Positions 11,354 to 20,570 of a stretch of 64,000 nucleotides of DNA are shown in pieces. Numbering within the stretch: the stretch's first letter is position 1; every line of letters begins with the position of its first letter. Made by a program: the position numbers and the translations under genes. The DNA comes from Rhynchopus sp. YZ270_cl-10 (Eukaryota; Euglenozoa; Diplonemea; Diplonemida; Diplonemidae), in the NCBI GenBank assembly GCA_964035575.1, contig OZ037882.1, positions 1,116,001 to 1,180,000 of the forward strand. The letters run 5' to 3'. The notes below the pieces were generated by a model that ran no database searches, was not told where the DNA came from, and saw only the letters and a program-made list of their open reading frames with translations.

Positions 11354-12509
11354 CAGGGCGTTCGCCCCGGGGCGAAAAATATTTTTTTTCGTTAAAAAAA
11401 TCTTTTCCTGAAAAAATGACATTTTATTTCGCCCCAGGGCTTCGCCCCACCGGGGCGAAACCCTGTATAAATAAATAAATAAATAAAAAAAGGGGGAAAA
11501 ATTTTATTGTTCACTTTGTCAAAATCTCTTTGTTTTTCTCTTTGTCTATTTTTCCTGCATTTTTTATTCTCTTCTTTGTACTTTCTTTTGTTTTGGTTGT
11601 TGTTAGATAAGCTCAATCGCCTATCGAGTTCTGTGAATAGCACGGAACTCCTTTTCATGTGTATCCATGGAAATCAGTATCATATGTGATACCGGGGAGA
11701 GAAAAATTGGAGGTAAAAAATTTTGAAAAAAGGTGTCGTTTGAGAAAAACAAACAAACGGACGCGCTGTGTGAAAAACGAGTGTTTCTCTGCGCGTGATA
11801 TTTTGTGGGGAAGAATAAAACATTATGAAAAAAGCTCGTTGCGTTCCCACTATCGTTTCCGCTGCGCTCTCACTAGCGTTCCCACTCCATTCGGTTTTCT
11901 CTTACTTAAAAAAAAAGAGAGAGAGAGATTTCTCCCCACCACCCTGTAGACCCCCCCGGAGGGGGGGTCGCAGAGGGGTGTCCACTGTACTCAAAATCAT
12001 CCGCAAACCCGCCTGCTGTGAGAGGAAGTTTCCCCAGCACTCCCGCTCGCTCCTCAATCCTGCAGTCTGCTGAAGGTGTACCGTACCCCCTGTTATAGAA
12101 GGTGTCACTGCTCGTGTCAACTCTATCTTCAATGGCAGAGAGTTGAAAATAATCAAAATAAGGATGAAGTCTCATATGACAGATGCCTCTCTCTTGTACA
12201 TCTGCTTGATTAAACAACACAAAGAGACCCTCAGTGAGGGGGGATTGATGAAATTCTCCATCGTTTTGCTGGTTTTAGTATCAGGAAAGTGCAGCTGTAA
12301 TATCACTTGTGCTGGGGAAGGGATCACGCGCAAATCGCAAATTTTTTTTTGACCATTCAGTACCAGGGATTCACCCCACGAACACAACTTCTCTCCGGCG
12401 GGAAAATTTTTTTTGACCTATTTTAAGCACTAGTAAAAAAACGAAAATTTCGGGGGTTTTGGCATTTCGCCACGATCAGGAAAAAACGATGGCGATAGCG
12501 AACGCCCTG
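11354..12509. mobile_element. Nested hAT-like element c (R1)
   Basis: Ends are CAGGGCGTTCGC and GCGAACGCCCTG. The perfect 8-bp target duplication TCCCCTGG lies at 11346-11353 and 12510-12517, again overlapping the terminal octamer of element a. It carries a minus-strand protein fragment in its right half. It has no transposase. Confidence 0.85.
11930..12387 (-). pseudogene. Unidentified captured coding fragment in element c (R1)
   Basis: Two adjoining minus-strand frames read like real protein. The upstream one has PSPAQVILQLHFPDTKTSK; the downstream one has MRLHPYFDYFQLSAIEDRV and then GKLPLTAGGFADDFEYSG. The composition is not that of simple-sequence noise, and the same DNA is kept in R3. 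I do not recognise the family. It looks like a piece of a gene captured by a non-autonomous element. Confidence 0.4.
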
Positions 12510-12517
12510 TCCCCTGG

Positions 12518-12557
<40 letters not shown>

Positions 12558-12588
12558 GTTAAAAAGATGACCCTAAGCCCGTACTTAT

Positions 12589-13602
12589 TTAAGTACTTAC
12601 TTCTGAGAAAGTTCCCGACTTGTCGTCACTCTCCTCGTCATCGTCATCGTCATGGTCAATGGTATGGTTACTAACCGCTTGAGAAACCATGACATCCTCA
12701 CTGACTTCTCCAACTTCGCTGCCTTCATCTGCAGAGTCATGGCGGAGGTCATCTGGAACCTCAGACTCCCATGAGCCACCTCCAACATTTACCTTGGCGG
12801 TGGCCACTGCACTGGCGAGAGGAATGTAGACCATGGTATTTCCACCCTTCTCTATTACGACTTCTTTACTGAAGTCAATCACGTACGTGTCGGGAACACG
12901 ATACTTGAAATCGTAAACACCAGGTGTGAAGTTGGTGCTGGGCAATGTTCTTTTGAACGACATGGTGAAGTCGCTGCCCGAGAGTTTTGCAGAGTCAGGG
13001 ACGAGCTTCGTGCACCCGCTCTCCACCATGAGCCAGAGACACTTCACTCCATTGTGCGTAACCCCGCCTTTGTTTGTGCATTCTGGCCAGCTTCTCGTAA
13101 TCTTTTTAGCTGGTGTCACTGAGGAGGTCTGTAGTTTGGCCTGGTACAACGTGAAAACTTTCGCCTCATCGAGGTTGCATTTCTGTGCCAAGTTCTTCAG
13201 GCTCTTGTACTCCGCCGAATTGCTCTGTCCATTGGTGGGCGTTTGGCGCAGGGTGAAGCCGCAGAATTCGAGGTCGCTGTTCCCACTCGCTCGGCGGGAA
13301 TAGTACGTCATGCTGCCGGCGTCTACTGCATTTTTGGCAGTCTTAATTTTGTGAAGTAAGTTCATCTCAATGCTAATTAAGCCGCTCTCTGATTTCAGAT
13401 TTATCCCGAAAAGATTGTTCAACATCGCCTTCAACGGCGCATGAAGGAATGATTTGCCCTCTTTTTTCATCACATATATCTTGAGGAAGTTCTGCACCAC
13501 ATCCCTCACCTTAGATTCCACAGCCGGTTTGGGTTTGGGTTTGTCATCTACGACCTTCGATCTTTTGGTAGGCAGGGGCTGTGTCGCTGAGCGTTTTCCC
13601 AT
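12589..13602 (-). CDS. Gene B of R1: 337-aa protein of unknown function
   Basis: An uninterrupted frame starts at the ATG at 13602 inside the shoulder of a palindrome. The first 30 residues are Lys/Arg/Pro-rich (a likely nuclear signal, e.g. PTKRSK), residues about 30-290 look like a folded domain with alternating hydrophobic strands, and the last 45 residues are strongly acidic (DHDDDDDEESDD). This basic-fold-acidic layout is seen in DNA-binding or chaperone-like proteins, but no known family is recognised. It is identical or nearly so in R1, R2 and R3 (one visible residue change, F or L before TLYQAK), so selection or very recent duplication has kept it open. It could be an accessory protein of the R element. 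Confidence 0.75.
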   Translation of the reverse strand: MGKRSATQPLPTKRSKVVDDKPKPKPAVESKVRDVVQNFLKIYVMKKEGKSFLHAPLKAMLNNLFGINLKSESGLISIEMNLLHKIKTAKNAVDAGSMTYYSRRASGNSDLEFCGFTLRQTPTNGQSNSAEYKSLKNLAQKCNLDEAKVFTLYQAKLQTSSVTPAKKITRSWPECTNKGGVTHNGVKCLWLMVESGCTKLVPDSAKLSGSDFTMSFKRTLPSTNFTPGVYDFKYRVPDTYVIDFSKEVVIEKGGNTMVYIPLASAVATAKVNVGGGSWESEVPDDLRHDSADEGSEVGEVSEDVMVSQAVSNHTIDHDDDDDEESDDKSGTFSEVST

Positions 13603-13735
13603 TTTTTATATTGTTTTTGTTGGTTAATTCCTGAATTGAGTGTCAGGGGGCGGGAGGGTAGCTTGAACCATGCACATTAATTAATAATTATAATGCAACC
13701 TCGTTCAACCACCCCCCTGACACCCAATTCAGGAA
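13603..13735. promoter_or_regulatory. Palindrome centre between gene B and its inverted copy (R1)
   Basis: CCTGAATTGAGTGTCAGGGG around 13630 faces CCCCTGACACCCAATTCAGG around 13714 across an AT-rich core with TTAATTAATAATTATAAT. It is the only upstream DNA for gene B and must hold its promoter. A bidirectional promoter or a replication or hairpin-forming site is possible. Confidence 0.5.
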
Positions 13736-14756
13736 CCAACAAAAGCAATATAAACTGCCTACCAAAAAAGCGAAGCCCGATGATGCCACAAACCAGCTAC
13801 TGTGGAATCTAAGGTGACGGATGTGGTGCAGAACTTCCTCAAGATATATGTGGTGAAAAAAGAGGGTAAAGCATTCCTTCATGCGCCGTTGAAGGCGATG
13901 TTGAACAATCTTTTCGGGATAAAGAGAGCGGCTTAATTAACGTTGAGATGAACGCACAAAATTCACAAAATTAAGACTGCCAAAAATGCAGTAGACGCCG
14001 GCAGCATGACGTACTATTCCCGCCGAGCGAGTGGGAACAGCGACCTCGAATTCTGCGGCTTCACCCGCCCACCAATGGACAGAGCAATTCGGCGGAGTAC
14101 AAGAGCCTGAAGAACTTGGCAGCAGAGAAATGCAACCTCGATGAGGCGAAAGTTCTCACGTTGTACCAGGCCAAACTACAGACCTCCTCAGTGACACCAG
14201 CTAAAAAGATTACGAAAGCTGGCCAGAATGCACAAACAAAGGCGAGGTTACGCACAATGGAGTGAATCCTGACTCTGCAAAACTCTCGGGCAGCGACTTC
14301 ACCATGTCGTTCAAAAGAACATTGCCCAGCACCAACTTCACACCTGGTGTTTACGATTTCAAGTATCGTGTTCCCGACACGTACGTGATTGACTTCAGTA
14401 AAGAAGTCGTAATAGAGAAGGGTGGAAATACCATGGTCTACATTCCTCTCGCCAGTGCAGTGGCCACCGCCAAGGTAAATGTTGGAGGTGGCTCATGGGA
14501 GTCTGAGGTTCCAGATGACCTCCGCCATGACTCTGCAGATGAAGGCAGCGAAGTTGGAGAAGTCAGTGAGGATGTCATGGTTTCTCAAGCGGTTAGTAAC
14601 CATACCATTGACCATGACGATGACGATGACGAGGAGAGTGACGACAAGTCGGGAACTTTATCAGAACCAGAGGCCATGACTTTGGTATTTTTACCCCTTT
14701 CTCTCCCCCCCCCCCTCCCAGTACCTGTTAGACACACTTGTAGTGTTATTTTGTAA
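13714..14756 (+). pseudogene. Inverted decayed copy of gene B (R1)
   Basis: Head-to-head partner of gene B. The start codon region and several short segments are lost, including the block corresponding to KCLWLMVESGCTKLV. A long 3' portion from about 14262 is still open and nearly identical to gene B, including the acidic tail. The high identity with gaps suggests repeated conversion by the intact arm. Confidence 0.75.
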
Positions 14757-15436
14757 AAGTTGTTGTGGTTGCATATAATTATTAATTAATGCCAAAAGAT
14801 CGGGTGGAGGGGTGGGGGTGAGATGACAGCTAAAAGATCGGGTGGGGGTCGGTGAGGTCGTTCATTTTTGTTACACACACACACACACACACAGCATTTT
14901 ATGTGACATGACAGGTGCCACCTTCACGGTGACTACCTCGACGACGCACACGCTCCACAACGAGGTCAAACCCGAAAAAGAGAACCTTAGGGCACAGCCA
15001 GTACACCTTTCCCTAAGTGTGTAGCATGCAGAACATACATGGGCTGACATCAAAACCAAAAAAAGAAGCAAATAAAAAACAACATTTTTTGTTTATCTCT
15101 CTGCAAGAATTTTTCCCACGGCTATTTGTGTGTACCATCAAAAGTGCTCGTAAGTGCCTTCATTTCCATTTTTCCCCCAGGATTGAGGACATGTGGGCCA
15201 CCAAGGCCAATTTGTGATGTCGAAAAAAAAAGTTTTGGTCAAAAAATGGACTTGTCTTTCGCTAACACCACGAAAAAATCGGCTGCGCAAAACCGTGTTT
15301 TAGACCCCCACAGATGCTCAAAACTGCCAAATTTTGCTTTTAATGGCCTCAAATCGTCGAAATTCGCCCTAAAAGGGGGCAAAAAAAAAAATTCGAGAGT
15401 CCCTTTCCCTGGGAGGCAATAGCCACCGGCAAAAAC

Positions 15437-15720
15437 ACCTGTCATATGACAGGTGGTACCTGTCAAAATGACAGGTACCACCTGTCAAAATGACAGGTAC
15501 CACCTGTCAAAATGACAGGTACCACCTGTCATATGACAGGTACCACCTGTCAAAATGACAGGTGGTACCTGTCATCTTACAGGTACCACCTGTCATATGA
15601 CAGGTGGTACTTGTCACCACCTGTCATTTTACAGGTACCACCTGTCATATTACTAGTAATATTCAATTATCACCTGTCATATTTATAACTAGTTACACCA
15701 CCTGTCATATCACCTGTCAT
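15437..15720. repeat. Terminal iteron array of R1 (ACCTGTCA/TGACAGGT)
   Basis: About 18 half-sites ACCTGTC or GACAGGT lie head to head or tail to tail, forming palindromes such as GACAGGTACCACCTGTC separated by AAAAT or ATAT. A shorter set lies at the left end (2225-2310). The position at both termini suits transposase or initiator binding. Confidence 0.8.
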
Positions 15721-15743
15721 GGCCATAACTAGTCCGTCGTGTA

Positions 15744-15774
15744 CTTGTATTAGCCCCCCCCCCCCCCCCCCCCC
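15744..15774. repeat. Linker CTTGTATTAG plus poly-C between R1 and R2
   Basis: Ten bases, CTTGTATTAG, then about 21 C, join the right end of R1 to the left end of R2. The same linker with a different C count joins R2 to R3 and follows R3. Confidence 0.85.
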
Positions 15775-15893
15775 TACACGACGGACTAGTTATGACCATG
15801 ACAGGTGATTTTACTAGTAAAATGACAGGTGAAAATTTTTGACAGGTGGTACCTGTCATTTTGACAGGTACCACCTGTCAAAATACAGGCACC

Positions 15894-16438
15894 AGGTACC
15901 CAGGTGCCCAGGTACCCAGGTACCCAGGTACCCAGGTACCCAGGTACCCAGGTACCCAGGTACCCAGGTACCCAGGTACCCAGGTACCCAGGTACCCAGG
16001 TACCCAGGTACCCAGGTACCCAGGTACCCAGGTACCCAGGTACCCAGGTACCCAGGTACCCAGGTACCCAGGTACCCAGGTACCCAGGTACCCAGGTACC
16101 CAGGTACCCAGGTACCCAGGTACCCAGGTACCCAGGTACCCAGGTACCCAGGTACCCAGGTACCCAGGTACCCAGGTACCCAGGTACCCAGGTACCCAGG
16201 TACCCAGGTACCCAGGTGCCCAGGTACCCAGGTACCCAGGTACCCAGGTACCCAGGTACCCAGGTACCCAGGTACCCAGGTACCCAGGTACCCAGGTACC
16301 CAGGTACCCAGGTACCCAGGTACCCAGGTACCCAGGTACCCAGGTACCCAGGTACCCAGGTACCCAGGTACCCAGGTACCCAGGTGCCCAGGTACCCAGG
16401 TACCCAGGTACCCAGGTACCCAGGTACCCAGGTACCCC
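15894..16438. repeat. GGTACCCA minisatellite, long allele (R2)
   Basis: About 68 units of 8 bp with rare GGTGCCCA variants. It reads open in several frames (PGTQVPRY repeats), an artefact of the period. There is no upstream signal for translation. Confidence 0.95.
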
Positions 16439-18076
16439 CAATGACATAACGAAGTATCGCTTGAAAGTACCGTTCAATAACCTTTCTTGGGTGTGCATGA
16501 AGTAGCACACAAGGTATATCAAACGGTAAATCAATCAGATAAACGTTACATCATCGGAAAATTGTTGGCACCGCCCCCCTGTCTTCGTATTTATTACGTC
16601 GACAGGCCAAACAGCGTTGGGCTCAGAAGAAGCAGTGCAAAACACTGGGGATCAACATGAGAACCAACTCCCAACAACACAGGCTACCAAAGTAGCAGGT
16701 GGGGTGTTGCGGGTGTTTGGGGTGAAAGAAAATCGATTTTGGTAAGTTCCAGCAGAAAATTCTTAAGTTTGCACTAGTCGAGAGAGGCTTACCCGCTGCA
16801 GTGAAGCAGTGCACCCATTTAAGGATGGAGAAGCGTGACACGCACATACAAGTATGTACGTTACTTCAACAAAGGCTGAATTCTGGTAATTCTAAGGGAT
16901 GTGAATTCAGCCACCACGCAGGTAGTGTTTTAAGGTTCCTCGCTTTGTTCTGCACAGCGGCCTTATGATACAAAGGAGTTGCCCCCGCTCTCTTTCGCGC
17001 AAACTTAAGAAAATTCTGAAGTAACTACAACCTGGCGTGCGGGTACAGATGCATTGCTTTGTTCTTTCCTCAAAGTCATGTGTGATCTCTCGGGTCTGTA
17101 CTAAAGTCAGTGTTTAGATAAGCATCCACTTGACTCGTTCTAACAACCGTTGAAATCTAGAACAAAACAACACACTGCCCCTTCTCACACCAAGCCGCCA
17201 TGCTTCAAGAGCATGCCCTGGGCAAAAATTACTGTGACAAAAACTGGTTTCTGGGGGAACGCAATATTTTCTTGTGTCTAGTCCTCCGCAAGCAGAGGAC
17301 AGACTTTCCGGATCCCGAAGTCGAATTTCTTGCACTAGCTATGCTCCCTGGGTTAATGGCTATAGCAGTGACTGACAAGAGTTTCCCACCCCCAGATGAA
17401 GAAAGAACCGACGCAGAGTTGTGGCTTCTTCATAGTTTTTTCTGCATTTTATAAGTTCATCCTGTGAGGGAGGGTGTTTTTGGAGGTGTGATGGGAAGAG
17501 GAAAAGAAAAAGCAAGAAGAAGAGATATTACTTTTTTGGTGTCGCTACTAGTAAATGACAGGTGTAAAGTATGACAGGTGGAAACCTGCCATGTCACAGG
17601 AAATGCTGTGTGTGTGTGTGTAACAAAATGAACGACCTCACCGACCCGCATAAAATAAAACTTATAAGAACAAAACCCAAGAAACAAACAAAAAAAAAAA
17701 AAAAAAGAGAGAAAACAAACAAGAGCAAACACTCTCAAAAGAAATGCTCGAGACTCGTTCCTCTTTGCTTGTTGCTCAAAAGACTATTAACGGGGGGGGG
17801 GGGGGGAAAGTAAAGATTGTTTGTTGTTCGCTTCCACACCACTTCTGCACTCAGATTCAAGTCTTTTGGCTGTCCTTACAAGCGCCTGCCAAAACGCTCG
17901 CCTCGTGGGTGTGGACTTTTTTCTTTTTCTTTTTCCCTTTTTTTTCTTCGACTTGATTTACGGTATGGTTGTGTTTGACTGAAGTACAGAAAGTGTCGTG
18001 GAGCACAGGGAAGAAAAGAGAGAGAGGGAAAACCGGGGAGCGGGAGAGGGGAAAACCCGCAAACCTTAGATTTAAA

Positions 18077-19903
18077 TTAACTATGAGCAGATTTCATGTG
18101 CGAGTCTCTTGCTCTAGCATTTGAGAAACGTGTTGCGCACAACGGGCAGGTTTTTTTATCCAAATTCTCAGCGTGCGCATGCAACAGGTGTTGGCTTAGC
18201 CCCGCAGTTTCCCTCAAACAAAACGGGCACTTCATGATAGGTGCACGATGTTTGCCATCGTAATGGGCAAATAATCCAACTGAAGATTCGAATCCGGTGT
18301 TGCAGATAATGCAAGTATGGTCACCATTTTCATCATCTTTTTTTTTATCCTCGCACACATTTTCGACATTTTCGTCATCACTGTTGACTCCAGGCTCCTC
18401 ATTGCACACACAAATGAGTAAAGTTTCCCCAGCTTTATCTTTTTTATCCCATACGTATTTTTGCCCCTCCGCCCCTTTGTTGCAAGTATGCCGCTTCATA
18501 CCCAGGTTTTTGACACGAGTTCTCAAACTAGTGAAGGCGTCTGTCCAGACAGCGTCTTTCTCGGTGATGCAGGTATGAAAATGAAAAGTGTTATAGTTAT
18601 ATAATACAGGCAATTTTTTTCTGTCGACTGGGCCAAGTTCAGGCAGGTCGCGTTTGCAATTTTGCTCAACCAAATGCTTCTTGCTCAGTTCAAATGCCAG
18701 CAAGTCACGTTCCATGGTCTGGACAGATGTACACACAGTCCATCTCTTGCGTTCCCCATTGCACTGTTCGAAAGCCTCATCTGAGAGACATATCCGATGT
18801 GCATCCTCCACGTCAAACCAGTGCTCAAGGCTATGAGCGTATGACGACCTGGTGACGCCTGCTTTGAAAAATTCAAGCAAAAATATGAGGGTATGGTATG
18901 AGAGGAGGGCGTAAAGGAAGTCCTTCTCGTAGGGGTTATCTGTGCCTTCGTGGTAGTGATACCTGACAGGTATGTCTTGGTACCGGAAAAAAATGAGCAC
19001 CTGCATACAGCTGCACATTATTTCCCGCATGCCAACCGTTTCACGTTCAAGCATGGTGAGGAGGGTACGTGATTGAGACCCCGTCATGTTCCCATCAGAA
19101 GAACCAGTGACTGTTTCTTGTGTGCTTCCTGCGTTGGGGATGGTCTTTATCATCAGGTTCACCATGCCTTTGCAATCGTGCAACGCAGGGGTTAAGGCAT
19201 AGCACGGATGCTCAAATCGGTGCGAAATGTAACTGGTGAAGCCGAGCTCATCCATGCGCTGCAGGCTACACCTCTCACACCGATGAAGCTTCTTCAGTCT
19301 GTCATCGATATCAATGGGGCAGAAAGCAGTTCGATGTTTTCCTCCTAAACCCTTACACAGTCTCAGCAACTCTGCATGATCACCTCCAAACCTGAAATGA
19401 AGGATAGGGATGCGCAACTTCTTAACGTAGCACCCACGCGACTGTATGGACTTCAAAGCAACGAGGCCGCAGAACAACCACCACTCGTAAAAGTCGCTTT
19501 TGGTTTTGTCCGCGACAGTCAGGAATCTACTCGCCTGAAGCCCACTGGCTAATCCCACGGCAGCACGTTGACGACCACTTGCACTTCTGAATGCACTTCG
19601 AGGCGTGTATGCGTCAGCAGATAATACGAGGATAGCTGGTGGGGAGTTCACGGTGAAGGGGAACTTTGCAGTCAGAAAGCACACAGCCTTCTCGATGTTA
19701 CCAATTAAGCTCGTTGCCTTCTCCTTAAACGGCTCCTCGCGTATCCTCAGCGTCTCTCTGGATAGACCTACCCTCAAGGATGTGTGCTTGCGGATGAGTG
19801 AGCCAATTCGTGACACTGTGGTCATTGATAGGCCCAATTCGAAGCGATATCTGGCGATGATATCCGCAATTTTCAGGGCTGTGCCAAGGTGAAGTTCACT
19901 CAT
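18077..19903 (-). CDS. Gene A of R2: putative RNase-H-fold transposase with C2H2 fingers, full length
   Basis: A 608-residue frame starting at the ATG at 19903. Residues 10-40 resemble a helix-turn-helix. The segment VLSADAYTPRS (D97) and the motif HFRFGGDHAELLRLC...FCPID (D175, C195) resemble the first and second acidic positions and the trailing Cys motif of some DDE-type transposases of large eukaryotic elements. HRCERC at 208-213 and a Cys-rich stretch suggest metal binding inside the catalytic region. The last 85 residues hold three C2H2 zinc fingers (CIICNTG..., CPFCLRET..., CPLCATRF..., each closing on His pairs). The third acidic residue is not certain. This is the only long frame in R that could move the element, so transposase is the best inference. 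R1 and R3 have rearranged versions, so only R2 could supply the whole protein. Confidence 0.6.
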   Translation of the reverse strand: MSELHLGTALKIADIIARYRFELGLSMTTVSRIGSLIRKHTSLRVGLSRETLRIREEPFKEKATSLIGNIEKAVCFLTAKFPFTVNSPPAILVLSADAYTPRSAFRSASGRQRAAVGLASGLQASRFLTVADKTKSDFYEWWLFCGLVALKSIQSRGCYVKKLRIPILHFRFGGDHAELLRLCKGLGGKHRTAFCPIDIDDRLKKLHRCERCSLQRMDELGFTSYISHRFEHPCYALTPALHDCKGMVNLMIKTIPNAGSTQETVTGSSDGNMTGSQSRTLLTMLERETVGMREIMCSCMQVLIFFRYQDIPVRYHYHEGTDNPYEKDFLYALLSYHTLIFLLEFFKAGVTRSSYAHSLEHWFDVEDAHRICLSDEAFEQCNGERKRWTVCTSVQTMERDLLAFELSKKHLVEQNCKRDLPELGPVDRKKLPVLYNYNTFHFHTCITEKDAVWTDAFTSLRTRVKNLGMKRHTCNKGAEGQKYVWDKKDKAGETLLICVCNEEPGVNSDDENVENVCEDKKKDDENGDHTCIICNTGFESSVGLFAHYDGKHRAPIMKCPFCLRETAGLSQHLLHAHAENLDKKTCPLCATRFSNARARDSHMKSAHS

Positions 19904-19996
19904 AGTGTGTTTGCAGTTGTGATGTTTCTCTGTGTGATGAATTTATGTCGAGGGAGGGGTGACCCACTAAACTTCATCACAGCTGCAATCACACTA
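19904..19996. promoter_or_regulatory. Palindrome centre between gene A and its inverted copy (R2)
   Basis: GTTCACTCATAGTGTG near 19894 is mirrored by CACACTATGAGTGAAC near 19990 around a spacer of about 50 bp. Gene A starts at its edge and the decayed copy starts at the other edge, so the centre holds the promoter of both. R1 and R3 have lost it. Confidence 0.6.
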
Positions 19997-20570
19997 TGAG
20001 TGAACTTCATCACGGCACAGCCCATATCATCGCCAGATATCGCTTCGAATTGGCTCACTCATCCGCAAGCACACATCCTTGAGGGTAGGTCTATCCAGAG
20101 AGACGCTGAGGATACGCGAGGAGCCGTTTAAGGAGAAGGCAACGAGCTTAATTGGTAACATCGAGAAGGCTGTGTGCTTTCTGACTGCAAAGTTCCCCTT
20201 CACCGTGAACTCCCCACCAGCTATCCTCGTATTATCTGCTGACGCATACACGCCTCGAAGTGCATTCAGAAGTGCAAGTGGTCGTCAACGTGCTGAGGGT
20301 TAGATTCCTGACTGTCGCGGACAAAACCAAAAGCGACTTTTACGAGTGGTGGTTGTTCTGCGGCCTCGTTGCTTTGAAGTCCATACAGTCGCGTGGGTGC
20401 TACGTTAAGAAGTTGCGCATCCCTATCCTTCATTTCAGGTTTGGAGGTGATCATGCAGAGTTGCTGAGACTGTGTAAGGGTTTAGGAGGAAAACATCGAA
20501 CTGCTTTCTGCCCCATTGATATCGATGACAGACTTAACTTCATGATAAAGACCATTCCCAACGTAGGAAA
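19996..20570 (+). pseudogene. Inverted decayed copy of gene A (R2)
   Basis: Begins with the mirrored start codon (MSELH) and follows gene A closely, with deletions, through the FGGDH region. It then jumps to IKTIPNVGNF and ends. About the C-terminal two thirds is absent. It forms a near-perfect foldback with gene A. Confidence 0.75.

Larger units (their letters stand above)
8767..12516. mobile_element. Outer hAT-like element a, carrying two nested insertions (R1)
   Basis: Starts CAGGGGAGTTTAAAA and its inverted end TTTTAAACTCCCCTG occurs at 9781-9795, where it has been duplicated by the next insertion; the final base is at 12516. Flanks are TGTAAAAA and GTAAAAAA, an 8-bp duplication blurred by the poly-A tract. 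R2 shows the unoccupied site near 21336. Without its passengers the element is about 1 kb with no transposase gene. Confidence 0.75.
2200..15743. mobile_element. R1: large TIR DNA element, copy 1 (13.5 kb with insertions)
   Basis: The element runs from TACACGACGGACTAGTTATG to the complementary ACTAGTCCGTCGTGTA. The next bases inwards are also inverted, and a further inverted block around 5815-5905 and 14840-14940 (CA/TG repeat and GGTCGGTGAGGTCGTTCA) shows the two arms were once longer continuous inverted repeats. Relative to R2 it carries a 2278-bp TIR element in the left arm and a 3.75-kb nest of hAT-like elements. The core holds gene A (minus, damaged), gene B (minus, intact) and decayed inverted copies of both. 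The stretches 5191-6350 and 14757-15436 have no recognisable gene. No capsid, polymerase or protease gene is seen, so I class it as a DNA transposon of unknown superfamily. Confidence 0.75.

Noticed and set aside
15437-15720. CRISPR-like array at the R termini
   Set aside because: The repeats are palindromic half-sites with 3-5-bp invariant spacers, not unique spacers of 30 bp, and the host is eukaryotic.
15786-16534. PGTQVPRY and GTWVPGYL repeat proteins on both strands, also at 24642-25297
   Set aside because: Period-8 minisatellite read in several frames. Lengths follow the array size and there is no conserved start or flank.
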